From: Bryum argenteum
Lineage: Eukaryota > Streptophyta > Bryopsida > Bryales > Bryaceae
Direction of reading: 5' to 3'
Length of the DNA stretch: 64,000 bases
NCBI GenBank assembly: GCA_037043015.1
Contig: CM073325.1
Coordinates: 19,943,001-20,007,000, forward strand
Shown: one piece after another, positions 12,111 to 23,956 of the stretch
How positions within the stretch are numbered: the stretch's first letter is position 1
How the letters are laid out: the number at the start of each line of letters is the position of its first letter
Notes under the pieces: generated by a model
Told to the model about the DNA's origin: nothing
The model's input: the letters and a program-made list of their open reading frames with translations, nothing else
The model's database searches: none
Program-made: the position numbers and the translations under genes

Positions 12111-12995
12111 ATTTATCCCATAACGTTTGGATCTCCTCACCTCCCCTAAAAATTACAAAAGGGGGGCAGGGATGAGGAGGAAAAAAGTTCCCACTGAAAT
12201 TTCTCACCCTTCACGGGCCGGAGCCCGGAGGCCATTAATTCATTTATGGTATATGCTCGTTTTATAACTATACACCTTAAGTGCCTATTACATACTTCAT
12301 TGAAGCACCCCCAACCCATGCGTAAGTTTCAAGTGTCATTGAAATATATTTTGAAACAGAACTTCGAAGCATGATTCTTTCTGTTGACCCTCCCGGTACA
12401 GGAAATTTACATTATTTTCTTTCAATAGAGGCTCTTAGGATGCTAGAATGTACGTAGAGGGTACATGACACTAGAAGTTTTTTCAGAGCTTGTGAGACGA
12501 TAATGAGTTAACAATTCCATGATGGTTTTAGAATGATTGAGTTTGAGTGCTGATTGGCTGATTGCTGCACAATGACTGTTTCATCTTTCTGAGATTTATC
12601 ATTTTGTGGCCTTAGAAGTTTGAAGACTATTCCAACTCCGTTCAAATGGCATTGTGCCGCTAAAATGGCGCATCTCAACTGCAGATCCAAAACCGTAACC
12701 ATGTGCTATATCAGGAATTGACTCTGATCTTATGGAAAATGAGTGAAAATTTATATAAAGAAGTGATAACAAAAAAGAAGCGTGACATTACAAAATTCAT
12801 CTATCCGTATGCGTACGATCCCGTTTGACAAAAAGACACATGGAGACCTTTATTGTTGCAGAACTCAAACAAATCACAAGCAGGTAGAGCAACGATGGGC
12901 TAATCACTAGTATAAGTTGTTCCGCTTCGCACTTGTACCGGAAACAGTCATTGAGGGCTGTCAAAGCAGCATGACATTTGCCAGAGCCACTTCGC
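12111..12995. other. End of the left arm, non-coding
   Basis: About 12430-12710 matches the reverse complement of 16200-16520, including an eroded end of a MITE of the second family at about 12620-12670. No gene is seen. From about 12780 the DNA is the 3' flank of copy 5. Confidence 0.5.
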
Positions 12996-13448
12996 TCAAT
13001 AAGGGAACGTGTACCCTGCACGAAGAGACAATCAGTTTCAGAATCAGCATGTGAGTGCGCGAGAATTGATGATTACGGACTGCAACATGGATGAGACAGT
13101 GCAGAAGTGACAGCAGGGAAGGTGGGTGTACTCACGTCCGCATTTGAAGCCCCGGAGATCGGTGCGGCCGCACTTCTTCGGCAGCTGCAGCCCATTGTTG
13201 ACCATCTGCGCGGGGAACGACGCCGACTTCAGCTGGTTGCACATGCAGTTCTTGTCCACGCTCCGCACCACGTTGCAGCACTGCCTGCTCGGCGCTGGAG
13301 GCCGCGCTCCCTGGACCGCACTCATGCACGCGTAGAGCGCATTGGGGTTGCACGTCCCCGCCGCTTCCACTGGAGAGTAATCCGCCACCATGGCCATCAG
13401 CACCAGCACCATCACAGCTGCGACAGCAACGCGCTTGAGCCCCTCCAT
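12996..13448 (-). CDS. Lipid-transfer-like protein, copy 5
   Basis: Two exons, 13448-13136 and 13015-12996, with a 120-bp GT-AG intron. An upstream in-frame ATG at 13547 exists, but homology and the signal peptide support the start at 13448. The 110-residue product has a mixed signal peptide: a VAVAAVM start like copy 4 and an ADYSPVEAAG end like copies 1-3. It ends YTFPY. The split arginine codon is CGG here rather than CGT. The gene sits in the centre between the two arms of the inverted repeat, and its flanks match copies 1 and 2, so it looks like a separate tandem unit. Confidence 0.9.
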
Positions 13449-13565
13449 CCCGATCTTGTACTTTGATGAATCACCGTCACTTCTCAAGCAATTCCCCGAT
13501 TCGATGATGCTGCAAAGACAGAATTGGAGAAAATGAGGATGGTTCAAACAGATTTTGCTGCATTC

Positions 13566-13606
13566 TTATATGCACCGTGTCGTGTTTATGATCTCACCTG
13601 CAGGTA
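13566..13606 (-). promoter_or_regulatory. Core promoter of copy 5
   Basis: A TATA box at 13566-13571 on the minus strand. The palindrome at 13595-13606 carries one change at its end, CACCTGCAGGTA. Confidence 0.55.
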
Positions 13607-14055
13607 GTTAATTTCAGTTTATAGTTTGTCTTGCCGAATGTTCCAAGGGCAGTGATCAGCGCTGCAACATTCTGACAACATCAAATCGAAGTTTGATTTT
13701 TCGCAAATCGAAGTGGCAGACGAGGCTCAACTTGTGAAGGAATGAGCGACCGTCTGTTTGCATGGAGGTTCGCAGCTGCTTCGGGGGTTAAGCAGATATT
13801 CGTCTTGACTGTTTAGTGTTGGTGTTGGTGAGGCGGGGAGCACCGCAGGTCTTCCTCATTATGATTAGCCGGCTGTAGTTAACTAACCGAAGCGAAGCGG
13901 TGTGGGGGGATTGATTGCATCTCACATGTCAACGGCGGCGATATAGCCATGAATGTCAGATGGTGTCAGAGCAGGTGCGTTGATGTTTCATGTAGACCGG
14001 GCTTTCATCTATTTCTGCAGCAATTTCTTCATCTTCTTTTCACTTCGTCCTCGTA

Positions 14056-14412
14056 GATAGATAGAAACTCCGGTCCCTTTTTAAGGGGCCGGCGTGAATG
14101 AAGTGTCCGTTCGTAATGCTAATATCCCGATGGCCACCGGACAAGGGGAAATTGGAACAATACTACTTCCCCCTCTCGAGGGTGGACACTATAACTACGC
14201 TAGTTTCTAGCCTAGTTAGAAGTGCCTTGAAGATACTTGACATAGTATCCCCCCAAAGGACTTTGAGGTACCCATACAACAAGGTCCAAGGACCCCCCAC
14301 AATAGTTGGGTGGACTATAGTGGTGAGCACCACGCCGGCATGGAGAATGGAACCCACAACCTCCTCATTGGGGGCCTAAGCCCTAACCACCAAGCCAAGG
14401 CTTGTGGTGCCT
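14056..14412 (-). mobile_element. tRNA-derived SINE
   Basis: A 357-bp insertion interrupts the copy 5 upstream flank. It is bounded by a perfect 13-bp duplication, CTTCGTCCTCGTA, at 14043-14055 and 14413-14425. The flanks of copies 1 and 2 have the unoccupied site. Read on the minus strand, the 5' end carries an RNA polymerase III box A-like TGGCTTGGTGGTTAGG and a box B-like GGTTCCATTCTCC, and the 3' end is a short CTAT-rich tail. This is the classic layout of a plant tRNA-derived SINE, and it has no coding capacity. Confidence 0.85.
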
Positions 14413-14425
14413 CTTCGTCCTCGTA

Positions 14426-14930
14426 CTCTTATGTACCATCTCCAAGAAATATACTCAACGGAGCATGTTAAACCTTGAACGCCCATGGGTCTGATGGCCC
14501 GCGCACATGGGGCTGAAGGAGGGCTGAGCGAGGGCTCTTCCGCCAGCCTCAGCCTGCTTTGAGCCCTCTCTGAGGCTGACGGGGAAACGAGCTACCAGCC
14601 TTAGCCAAGTCGAGCGGCACCTGCCCGACTCTCCACCAACCTGCCCAAAACCACAAAAGCCAAAAGTGGCCCCTTAACTACCCCTTAACTAGTACACTTA
14701 CCCTCACCCTTTGACCCCACCTCTTCTCTCTTTTTTTCTTCATTATTGTCCCCATCCCTTTGTATTTTCCCCATCCCCTTTAGTTACCTACCGATTTTCT
14801 TATAATTCCATCATTTCTATTAGATATTTATTAGCTATTCCAAGATTTATAAGAAATATTTTTCCTCCCTTCTTATCTAAAGTTTCACTATTGTTCAAAG
14901 TTCCAGTGACTTGAACCACTCTAAAGTAAT
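14426..14930. other. Upstream flank remnant and GC-rich block
   Basis: Homology to the flanks of copies 1 and 2 ends near 14490. It is followed by about 170 bp of unusually GC-rich DNA full of GGCTGA and CAGCCT words, of unknown origin, and then AT-rich DNA. No gene is seen. Confidence 0.4.
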
Positions 14931-15470
14931 ATTTTTGTCATTTCATTCAATAAACTTTGATGCAATTTTTTTTAACCCCTAAATTTCCTTAAAAACCGTA
15001 ACGGTCTTTTGATGTTTTGGGCAGCCTTAGTTTCTTAGTAAAAATGAATATTTTTGAGATATTTTTTGGAATTGTGTGAGTTACATTGCAAAGTAGGTGT
15101 CCCAAAAATTGCAAAGTCAAATTCCAATTTTTGAGTCTTCTAGGACGATCCTTGGGTTGCGAGCCGAGATGGGGCAGCTCAAATAAGTAACTTTTTTGAA
15201 TTTTTTTTTTTTGAAACATTTTCATTACTAAATCACTACTCAAGTTTCAAAGTGACTCAAGTCAAAAAGTTTACCAAGTTTACAAGGGCAGCCTCCAAAA
15301 ATTTCAAAACCAATCTTCGCAATGCCCAAAAAAACTTGGGAGACAAACTTTGAATGTTATAATCTCTCAAATGGTAAACATCCAACGGTCAATTTTTTGA
15401 ACAGTAATCAAGCATATTCTTAGGTACAAGATCTTACGGTTGGAAGTCCTAAAAAAGGAGAAGAAATTGG
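14930..15470 (+). repeat. Dispersed repeat, copy A
   Basis: This AT-rich block matches, in inverted orientation, about 24400-24720, sharing for example the word GGCAGCCTCCAAAA and the words around TACAAGATCTTACGGTTGGAAG. No coding capacity is visible. It is probably a decayed transposable element. Confidence 0.5.
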
Positions 15471-15529
15471 TCCACACCCCCACGAGTGCTTGAACGTGAT
15501 GTGTTTGTGTTCTGCAACAATAAAGGTCT

Positions 15530-15660
15530 CACATTTGCAACCTCTACCTTATCGAGTGACAAGGTCATTCCTTGCTGCATTTGCTACACTGTTAGTCATA
15601 CTTAAGAAACATCTTGCATCGTCAACCTGATTCATGGCGGCAGTCTTTATGTTTTGTTGT
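15530..15660 (+). repeat. Stray copy of a lipid-transfer 3' flank
   Basis: About 130 bp closely matches 20530-20670 downstream of copy 7, in the same orientation, including TTATCGAGTGACAAG and TCATTCCTTGCTGCATTTGC. No lipid-transfer exon remains beside it, so it looks like the relic of a lost copy. Confidence 0.55.
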
Positions 15661-16055
15661 TTCACTTGATGAGAAAAGTGCTATGCATGGTTGATAATCG
15701 ACAGTAAACGGTAATGGAAAATGGAAGTGACTTTTACAAAGTGCTATGAAAATGTCCTGTCTCCTCGAGACCCATTCAGCAATCACTCTGATACACCTCT
15801 GCGTATTGCTTAGCGTATGCCCGAAACACATATACCTCAACGCTTGAAAATATGCCAGAACGAAAGCGAATGTGAAATATGATTTGATTAGATTGGAGTT
15901 CACATCATAAAAAGGCAATAAGTAGTGAAGGTGGCCAGTAATCTGAAGTAAATCGGTAATTTAAAATAACTTTTTGAACATTCACGAGTTTAGTTTGAGA
16001 AAAATATTATAGATCAGTGATGGAGCTCCGAGCTCCTACTTCCTGGTCAAATTGT

Positions 16056-16301
16056 TATTCTCTTAAAACGGGGCTCTTCCATGTGTCATTTTGTCACACA
16101 TGATCTTACAAATGTACGCATAAAAAATTGATGCATTTTGTAATATCACAATTTTCTTTTGTAATATCACTCCTTTGCATACATCATTACTCATTTTCCA
16201 TAAGAACACAACCAACTCTTGTTATTTCAAATGGTTTGGAGCTGCAGTTCAGAAAGTTGAAGTGGGCCATTCCAGCGGCATAATGTCATTTTAACGGAAT
16301 T
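16056..16301. mobile_element. Second MITE family, copy 1
   Basis: The ends carry inverted words of the type ATTCTCTTAAAA and TTTTAACGGAATT. The interior has repeated TGTAATATCAC words. Relatives lie at 21109-21579 and 32416-32662. It is non-coding, and the superfamily cannot be fixed without clean target duplications. Confidence 0.5.
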
Positions 16302-16519
16302 GAAATTGCCTTCAAAATTCCATGGCCACAAAATAATAATTTTCAGAGAGAAGTTCCACAGTTATTGTGCAGCATTCAACACTCAAACTCATCTCAAAAC
16401 CATCGTGGAGTTGTTAACAGATTATCGTCTCAGAAGCTCTGAAAAAAATTTATAATACCATGTATCCTCTAGATACATTCTAGCTTCCCTAAGAGCCTCT
16501 ATTGGGAGAGAGAAAAAAA

Positions 16520-16562
16520 TTTAATTTTTTAAAAAAAAAAACTTTTTTTTAAAAAAAATTTA

Positions 16563-16608
<46 letters not shown>
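16520..16608. repeat. A-rich low-complexity tract
   Basis: Long A runs mixed with T runs, including more than 30 consecutive A at the right end. The homologous position in the left arm (about 12410-12430) lacks it, so the tract expanded after the arms separated. Confidence 0.8.
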
Positions 16609-16611
<3 letters not shown>

Positions 16612-17483
16612 TGTACGAGGGGATCAACAGAAAGAATCAAGCTTCACAGTACTGTTTCAAAATTAATTATATATTTTGACACTTGTAACTCACGTGTGGG
16701 TTGGAAATGCTTCCAGTAGTCATGTCAATACAACCTCCAGGAAGAAGAATACTACTAAGAAGAATCGAAACTAGATATACTACTAGATATACAACTTCTA
16801 CTGAAAAAAACTAATGTTAAAACACTAATTCTTTTTCTCAGCAACCCTCCCAAATCTATCAAGATTGCCTTACATGACACACTTTTTGTAATGTTTGTCT
16901 AAATTATCATAATTGACATGAACGATTGACTCTTCAATAACGTTTGTTTCCTTGAGGGTGAATGTCAATCTAACAGTTTAACGTTCAACAGTGTTGCATA
17001 AGACAACCCTAGGAACTACGTTATACCCGTCTCTTCATTATATCACATGACATGCTTACCGTACTTAAACGAATCATTAACAATAAAGTAAGCCTCTGAC
17101 AAGCTCACCAACACCATATCACCTTCCAGATGTTTAATCAACTCAGGCTTCGAAGAATCTGCGAGCTTTCATGCACAAAAGAAACCTTCATTCACGTATT
17201 ACTTTGCTCTGCCAGAATCCAGAGCTGTCAGGATTCATGGTCAACTTTTTCACGATTATTGATTGCTAATCACCGCCCTTTATGAAATCTGCAGGAAACT
17301 CTTCGCGGTTTGGTGAACTACTAATCGAATTCAACCGAGATATTATTAAAAAATGGCTAGACACGGTGCTCGGGAACTACATAAGACTGCAGCAAATTCG
17401 CTCTCACAACCATCATCTTCCTCACCTCATCATCATATCAGGGACTCGACTGAGAAGTGACAGTAATGGAGCAGACAATCGCA
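16609..17483. other. Upstream flank of copy 6
   Basis: No gene is seen. Segment 17030-17285 is the inverted counterpart of 11620-11920 upstream of copy 4. Segments 16610-16730 and 17090-17450 also match, in direct orientation, the upstream flank of copy 8 at about 26950-27060 and 27550-27930. Confidence 0.6.
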
Positions 17484-17939
17484 ATGGAGGGGCTGAAGCG
17501 CGTTGCTGTCGCAGGTGTGATGGTGGTGGTGCTGATGGCCATGGTGGGGGATCAATCCTCTGTTGAAGCGGCGGGGACGTGCAACCCCAATGCGCTCTAC
17601 GCGTGCATGAGTGCGGTGCAGGGAGCGCGGCCTCCAGCACCGAGCAGGCAGTGCTGCAACGTGGTGCGGAGCGTGGACAAGAACTGCATGTGCAACCAGT
17701 TGAAGTCGGCGTCGTTCCCCGCGCAGATGGTGAACAATGGGCTGCAGCTGCCGAAGAAGTGCGGCCGCACCGATCTCCGGGGCTTCAAATGCGGACGTGA
17801 GTGCGCCCACCTTCCCCTCTGTCACTTCTGCACTGTCTCGTCCCTGTTGCAATGTGTAGACAGTTATCAATTCTCGCGCACTCACATGATAATTACGGAA
17901 TGGTTGATTTTTTGTGCAGGTTACACCTTCCCCAACTAA
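17484..17939 (+). CDS. Lipid-transfer-like protein, copy 6
   Basis: Two exons, 17484-17796 and 17920-17939, with a 123-bp GT-AG intron. An ATG six codons upstream (17466) is in frame; I chose 17484 because all paralogues start with MEGLK. The signal peptide is the most divergent of copies 1-8 (VAVAGVMVVV, GDQSSVEAAG), but the mature part is identical and ends YTFPN. The intron length is a multiple of three and has no in-frame stop, so a retained intron would add 41 residues, several of them cysteines, before the same C-terminus. It mirrors copy 4. Confidence 0.9.
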   Translation: MEGLKRVAVAGVMVVVLMAMVGDQSSVEAAGTCNPNALYACMSAVQGARPPAPSRQCCNVVRSVDKNCMCNQLKSASFPAQMVNNGLQLPKKCGRTDLRGFKCGRECAHLPLCHFCTVSSLLQCVDSYQFSRTHMIITEWLIFCAGYTFPN

Positions 17940-19749
17940 GCAAGCTAGAGCTCGTGCAGTACCACATGTTGGAATCCGATTGAGCATGTATCGAAGACTT
18001 GCAGTTGTTGGCGTATCGTGGAGCTCCAGATTACAGGAAATCAATTAGCTCATCGTAGCTACAACTATATTGTGATCATGAGTTAACTGTTGCTTTGATC
18101 AATATAAATATATAGAGTCTCTTTGGATTGTATAGCACAAGGAGCGAGACCGCAGCAGATTTGAGGGCTGCGTCATGAGAAGCTTTTGTTATCACGAAGT
18201 TCTGTTATTTGAAAGACATTCATTACCGTACTCAATTTTTACATTCTTCATGTCCGTGCGAAATTTGGCAAGTTTTTTGAACATTACCCAGTGGTACATC
18301 CAAGCACTGCTATGAAACGTGATTCCCAATGCTGACTGTTTATAGTCATAGTGGTGCAACGACCATCTCAATCAAAGGAGCGCTAAATAAATTGTGATAA
18401 TTTTTTTATTGAAAGTGAAAAATCAGAGAGAATTGAGGTTGAATGGTGCTCTCTAATATCATCGAACGATGTTCGTTGCGGGTGACGTATTGAAACATGG
18501 AGACTGAAATTAGAACAGACAGGGAATCTACTACTCTGCGATGCAGTGGTTCGGAACCCAAAAACTTGATTCTGATATACTGGCTTGGTGCTCAACAATG
18601 ACTCAATTTCCAGCACGTGAAATCTACAAGTACCACTGTAAGCAATTTTTGTGCATGGGGAAATTTAGTAGAAAGATAGAGCAAGTGGAATCATTATATT
18701 TGGACTCTTTTACAATGAGATATGAAGTTTTGAAGTTGGATATATAGGTGTCCCTACAATGGTGCACTAAAGTAACACCCTATAATGTTTGCAGCGAGAT
18801 GATGGTACTTCTGCATGTAGAGGTTACTATATGTCTCTGTGTAAAGATTACTTAAGCTCCAATATGGGACATGGTCCATCTTGAACCACTCTACTATAGT
18901 AATGGCTTATTTTGTTTAAGTGAAGCTGTGATTTTGACATTTTGAGCAAATGATTTGGGAACCGATGAGTGAGTAGATATCTGGAATACATGCCACCTCA
19001 CAAATCAAGTAATGGTGTTTTTAGCAATAGAGGTGCGTAACTATCCGAAACTTATCACTTAATATGGTATAGGAAAGAATCTTCAAGATGCAAACTTCAA
19101 AATGTACTCTAAATCAAGGTCTCGACTTTCAACAACTTTTGAACATAATTTCCAAATCAGATTCTTTGGTGCATTAAAATCCTCTTACCCTCCCTACAAA
19201 ACATTTTACTGGTTAATTCTTCAGAGGAAACTAAGTGCATCGGGAAAAAGTCACCATATTTTATTCCATGTTTAATCAAAACCAAGGCACAAAAGTCCCC
19301 ATGTTAGGTACCTCTTTCTTACTGGAATTAAACAGGAGTTAATGCTTCATATTTCGACATGATCAAGAGATGTTTTCAGCCTGCTCTGACACAAAACGCT
19401 CCTGGAGGCTATGTCGCCGCCGTTGACATTTGAGAGTGAATGAGATCCGCACACGGCCACACCGCTTCACTCGATTCAATAAAGGCTGCCAACTGATCCT
19501 TAATGAGGCGATCTTGCGTTGTTGACAGCCTTGCCAGCACCATATCGTCAAGCCAAAGATCTCCTCAAGCTCCGAAGCAGCTGCGAACCTTCATGCAAAC
19601 AGACGATCATTCTTTCATATTTGAGCTTCGTCTGCCCACTTCGAGATGCGAAAAATCTAGCTTCGATCTGATGCTGTCAGAATGTTGCTGTGCTGATCGC
19701 TGCCCTTGGAACATTCGGCAAGCTTTGATAAACTATAATTGAAATCAAC
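17940..19749. other. Right arm of the inverted repeat, non-coding
   Basis: Inverted counterpart of about 8600-10950. It holds the 3' flank of copy 6 and the upstream flank of copy 7. No gene is seen. Confidence 0.6.
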
Positions 19750-19790
19750 CACCTGCAGGTGAGATCATAAACACGACATGTTGCATATAA
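19750..19790 (+). promoter_or_regulatory. Core promoter of copy 7
   Basis: The palindrome CACCTGCAGGTG at 19750-19761 is followed by GCATATAAGAG at about 19783-19793, which contains the TATA box. This is the same order and spacing as on the minus-strand copies. Confidence 0.6.
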
Positions 19791-19909
19791 GAGTGCAGCA
19801 AAGTCTGTTCCAACCATCCTCATTGTCTTCAACTCTGGGTTTGCAGCATCATCGAATCGGGGAGCACTTGCTCAAGAAGTGACAGTGATTCGTTAAGTAC
19901 AAGATTGCG

Positions 19910-20361
19910 ATGGAGGGGCTCAAGCGCATTGCTGGTGCAGCTGTGATGGCGCTGGTGGTGATGGCCATGGTGGCGGATTACTCCCCAGTGGAAGCGGCGG
20001 GGACGTGCAACCCCAATGCGCTGTACGCGTGCATGAGTGCGGTGCAGGGAGCGCGGCCTCCAGCGCCCAGCAGGCAGTGCTGCAACGTGGTGCGGAGCGT
20101 GGACAAGAACTGCATGTGCAACCAGCTGAAGTCGGCGTCGTTCCCCGCGCAGATGGTCAACAATGGGCTGCAGCTGCCGAAGAAGTGCGGCCGCACCGAT
20201 CTCCGGGGCTTCAAATGCGGACGTGAGTACACCCACCTTCCCTGCTTTCACTTCTGCACTTTCGCGTCTATTTGCAATGTGTAGTTATCAGTTCTCGCGC
20301 ACTCACGTGGTGAATGTGAAAATGGGTGATTCTTCGTGCAGGTTACACGTTCCCTTATTGA
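19910..20361 (+). CDS. Lipid-transfer-like protein, copy 7
   Basis: Two exons, 19910-20222 and 20342-20361, with a 119-bp GT-AG intron. The 110-residue product has signal peptide changes KRIAGAAVMALVV and AMVADYSPVEAAG, the conserved eight-cysteine mature region, and the end YTFPY. It is the mirror partner of copy 3 and shares its promoter class with the TATA box and 12-bp palindrome. Confidence 0.9.
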
Positions 20362-21108
20362 GCGAGCTGGCCCTGGTGGAGATTATGCTGCTGTGATAGC
20401 CTAGATCTAAATCAGAATTTATCATTAGTTCGAAGTGAGGCACCTTATACCAGTAATTAGCCCATTGTAGCTGAATCTGCTTGTAGAGTGTATGAATTTG
20501 CGAATTCTGCTACAATAATTAAGTCTTCATGATATGCACCCTCTGCCTTATCGAGTGACAAGATCATTCCTTGCTGCATTTGCTTCGTGCTTCAGAGGAT
20601 ACTTTGCATCGCCAAGAATAATCCGATATATTGCAGCATTCGTTATGTTATGTTGATCATCAAGCGATCTCTGGCCATAAATTGCTCAGACAACTAATAT
20701 CACATGTTTACCTTCCTGGGATTTGCAGCTGTAAAGATTGATAGCGGCGCTGCATATATACCTTGTGCGACTGAAAATTCCCTTATTGCACAGTACTAGA
20801 TCGGATGTTTGACTTGCAATTCAATCTCATTGATATCTACAATACTCAAGTATGCAGCATCCTACTACGGGCGGGGCAGTGCGCTTCCCCTGCAGACGCT
20901 CCCTTTCACCGCTCCTCCGACCTTACTCCCCGATACCCATGATGGCTGGTCAATACCCGCCCCGAGACATATGATGGGAGATATGATGGGAGGTCGATAC
21001 CCGCCCCTATACCCAGGCAGGCGTCTCGATCCCATGCTGCAGCCTGTCTCTAATGCTCATTGCAAAAGTGGCCCATTCATGATACAAATGCTAATCCCGC
21101 TGGCACCT
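20362..21108. other. 3' flank of copy 7 and intergenic DNA
   Basis: Similarity to the flank of copy 3 fades near 20600. From about 20860 a short GC-rich stretch encodes nothing I recognise. Confidence 0.45.
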
Positions 21109-21579
21109 CAATTCTCTTAAAATGGCGTTATGCGTGTAAAATGGCGATTCTTTGGGCACTTAAAATTAGAAAAAATCACGTTGGTCTTTGTTTAGTTTTG
21201 ACAAAAACAACAATGTTTTTGAACGGCCATTCAAAAATATTTACCATTCAATGAAACATTTTTGAACGGCAACTCAAAAACAATAATATTTTTGAACATC
21301 TGTTTAGAATTGTTCTATATTGCCCTTTGACTATGTCCAAAGGTCAAAAACCATAAAAATGTGTGATATTATGGAAATTTTGGTGATATTACAGAAATCA
21401 TTTGATATTACAAAGTACATGTGTGACATTAATAAACATGTCATTTTGCAAGCATAAATATTTATGAACTTTAGTTCAAAAATATGCTTGTAAAATGGCA
21501 CGTTTTAGAACGTGACCAAAATGGCTCATAGGGGATTTGGCAAAATGGCACAAAGAATACCACCATTTTAAGGGAATGG
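21109..21579. mobile_element. Second MITE family, copy 2
   Basis: Terminal inverted repeats read CAATTCTCTTAAAATGGCG at the left and the complement of CCATTCCCTTAAAATGGTG at the right. The interior has TTTTTGAACGGC words in both orientations and TGATATTAC words. It is non-coding and at about 470 bp is the longest of the three family members. Confidence 0.6.
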
Positions 21580-21914
21580 AGGCTCTAGACTCTATGTTTT
21601 CAACTTTGCTTCAGTTGGGCTAGAATGTAAATGGAGTTTCTTGGAGCACATATGCTCTAGATTCCAAAGTCTTTTGTTTAAGACCAGTTCATGTTTACGA
21701 AAGAGTAAAATTATAAGCATATTAGTGTTATTTCACAAATTTTAAATCACTTCTTACTAAAAACACACATCACATCAACACCTCAAATAATCATAATGTG
21801 GCTTTTATTGAAATGAAACATGATAGAAGGAGATTCCTAATAATAATCTACTTTCCATGTACAGAGATACACAAGCTTTGGCATATTTAGAAAATAGCCT
21901 TCAGTTGGATACCT

Positions 21915-22253
21915 TTACATTGTAGGAAGTACTATAGCCTTCAACCTAATGCTCATGATGGTTGCCCAAAGATCAAAACCGAATGTTGGAATCTCATAAA
22001 TGACCCAAAACACACTATACAAGAAGCTCATGGCGATAGTAAATGCCACAATGTTGATCAGATTTGCAATCGCTATAAGACTATGAATCCTTGAGCATTC
22101 GGTTACACACAAGCCTTGTAGTCCAGAGTAGCTGATGAGCGTGATTGATAAAAGAAACGAGGTCTTCTCATTGTCACGATGACCTTGATAATCCGCATGC
22201 ACACTCCGCACGCCTAATAAGGCTATGAGACCTATAATTCCGAAACATAACAC
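21915..22253 (-). CDS. Possible small membrane protein
   Basis: An open frame of up to 112 residues with hydrophobic stretches near the N-terminus (GIIGLIALLGV) and in the second half (IANLINIVAFTIAMSFLY). I do not recognise a family. The start is uncertain because the frame lies just downstream of a 21-bp tandem repeat and may be one exon of a longer, decayed gene. No partner exon was found. It could be chance coding. Confidence 0.25.
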   Translation of the reverse strand: MLCFGIIGLIALLGVRSVHADYQGHRDNEKTSFLLSITLISYSGLQGLCVTECSRIHSLIAIANLINIVAFTIAMSFLYSVFWVIYEIPTFGFDLWATIMSIRLKAIVLPTM

Positions 22254-22309
22254 CGCGAAATGTACTCCACAAAGTAATAATTAGGCTCGTTCTCAAATCT
22301 CGAGCCATC

Positions 22310-22380
22310 GAACCCTAGCGCACCAATTTCGATCCCTAGCGCACCAATTTCGATCCCTAGCGCACCAATTTCGATCGCAA
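22310..22380. repeat. 21-bp tandem repeat
   Basis: Three to four copies of the unit CCCTAGCGCACCAATTTCGAT. The repeat gives a short artificial frame with repeated IEIGALG on the minus strand. Confidence 0.85.
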
Positions 22381-22808
22381 TCACACCTCCAACGCACCTG
22401 CGCCACCAAGAAAACAAACTCAAACTTTCACACAATTACAGCGGCATTCCAATATGCAATGCACTTGCAACACACTCAACCTTCTGCGAACGTGCAATAT
22501 GCTCAAAAATCTTCGTGCAAACCCTGACTTAAACCCCATGCAATCGTGCGAACCCCTATACGACCCTAATTCACTCGCGCAAACTCTCACTTCAGCCAAC
22601 ACGCTTCCTCGACCCAACACACGCAAACCGTGGCTCTTACTCGACGCTATATAGTAGTGCAAACCCTCGCTCCTTGTATTACACAAATCCTCACTCTTTA
22701 CTCGAACGTGATACACTAACATCAACCCTCAGTAGAAACCAATACACTTGTGCTAACCTTCACGTGCAATCCGTAATTCGACCGTTGTACACTTATACAA
22801 ACCTCATC

Positions 22809-23078
22809 CACTACAAGAAAGGAGGGGGGTTTGCAATGCCACAAATGTTGCTTTTGAGTAAACGTTGCTCAAGTTGAGCAACGTTTTAGAACTTGCTTGA
22901 GCAACGTCCACAAGAAAATAAGCAACCTTCTCAACTAGATTATAGATAACGTTGCTTGGTAATCACATAATGTTTCTTATTTTCTTGAGAACGTTGCTCA
23001 AGCAAGTTCCAAAACGTTGCTCAACTTGAGCAACGTTTGAGAAGGAAACGTTGCAAACCCTCTCAAACTGTAGTAGTG
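22809..23078. mobile_element. CACTA-like foldback MITE, copy 2
   Basis: The 270-bp element starts CACTACAAGAAAGG and ends CTGTAGTAGTG. The CACTACAAGAAA start is the typical end of plant CACTA transposons. The interior is an imperfect inverted repeat rich in ACGTTGC. No target duplication is clear. Confidence 0.8.
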
Positions 23079-23956
23079 TTTGTGCACTAGCGCACATGGG
23101 AGACTCAAACTTTTATGACGAACCTTAAGTCCCAACGCACTTCGAAACTAAAACACTTTGCGTACTTGTAATACACTTAGCTTACAGATGTACTTGCAAG
23201 AGACTTAAATAACTCACTTGAGAAGGACCCCAATAAGATACTTGGAAAATAATCAAATAAGGTATATGAGAGAGAATCAAATGAGGTATATGGGAAGGAC
23301 TTAAATAACATTGCTATTTCAATTTAAAGTCTAAGCATAATGAAAAGTGTTTTATATGAATCTAACATAGAGTATCTAACTCTATATAACACTTAAGCTA
23401 ATTAACTTGAATTTTGACTTTGATTATATGCTCTGTTGCCCCAATACAAGTGACATCTTAGAAACCATATCCTACACGGACAAATATTTATTACTTTGTA
23501 AGAATTTACAAAAGTTTAAGACCTAGAATTCTGAAATGTATGTATAAGGTTACACTAGTCATGGATTCCACCAATATTTAATTCGAAATTAGATTAAGGA
23601 GTCTCATTCAACTTGATTACATCTAAAATTTATAAAATTATATAAAAATCTTGTTAATAATAGATCTGCAAGCTCAAGAGATTATTTATGGTTTTCTTAC
23701 TTAAAAAAGAATTAGATATTTGTAGATTGTTCTTCAAATAACGTTCTTGAATTGTATTATACAAGGTTTTTAGACTATGATAGACAAGATTTTGGATTTC
23801 ATACATTTTTGATGTAAATTTAGCAACTAGTAATTCATACCAACAAAGCGTATAATAAAAGTCATAAGGGCTTGGTGATTTACTTTATTTTATTTTTTTC
23901 AAATAAAATTTTTTTTCTAATCATAATTATACAAAGATTGGTCACCCACCAAACAA
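23079..23956. other. AT-rich intergenic DNA
   Basis: I see no gene, RNA or clear repeat here. Confidence 0.5.

Noticed and set aside
22232-22435. Frame with repeated IEIGALG
   Set aside because: It is produced by the 21-bp tandem repeat and has no support outside it.
22809-23078. Target duplication at MITE copy 2
   Set aside because: The three flanking bases on each side do not match, so I claim a target duplication only for the third copy.
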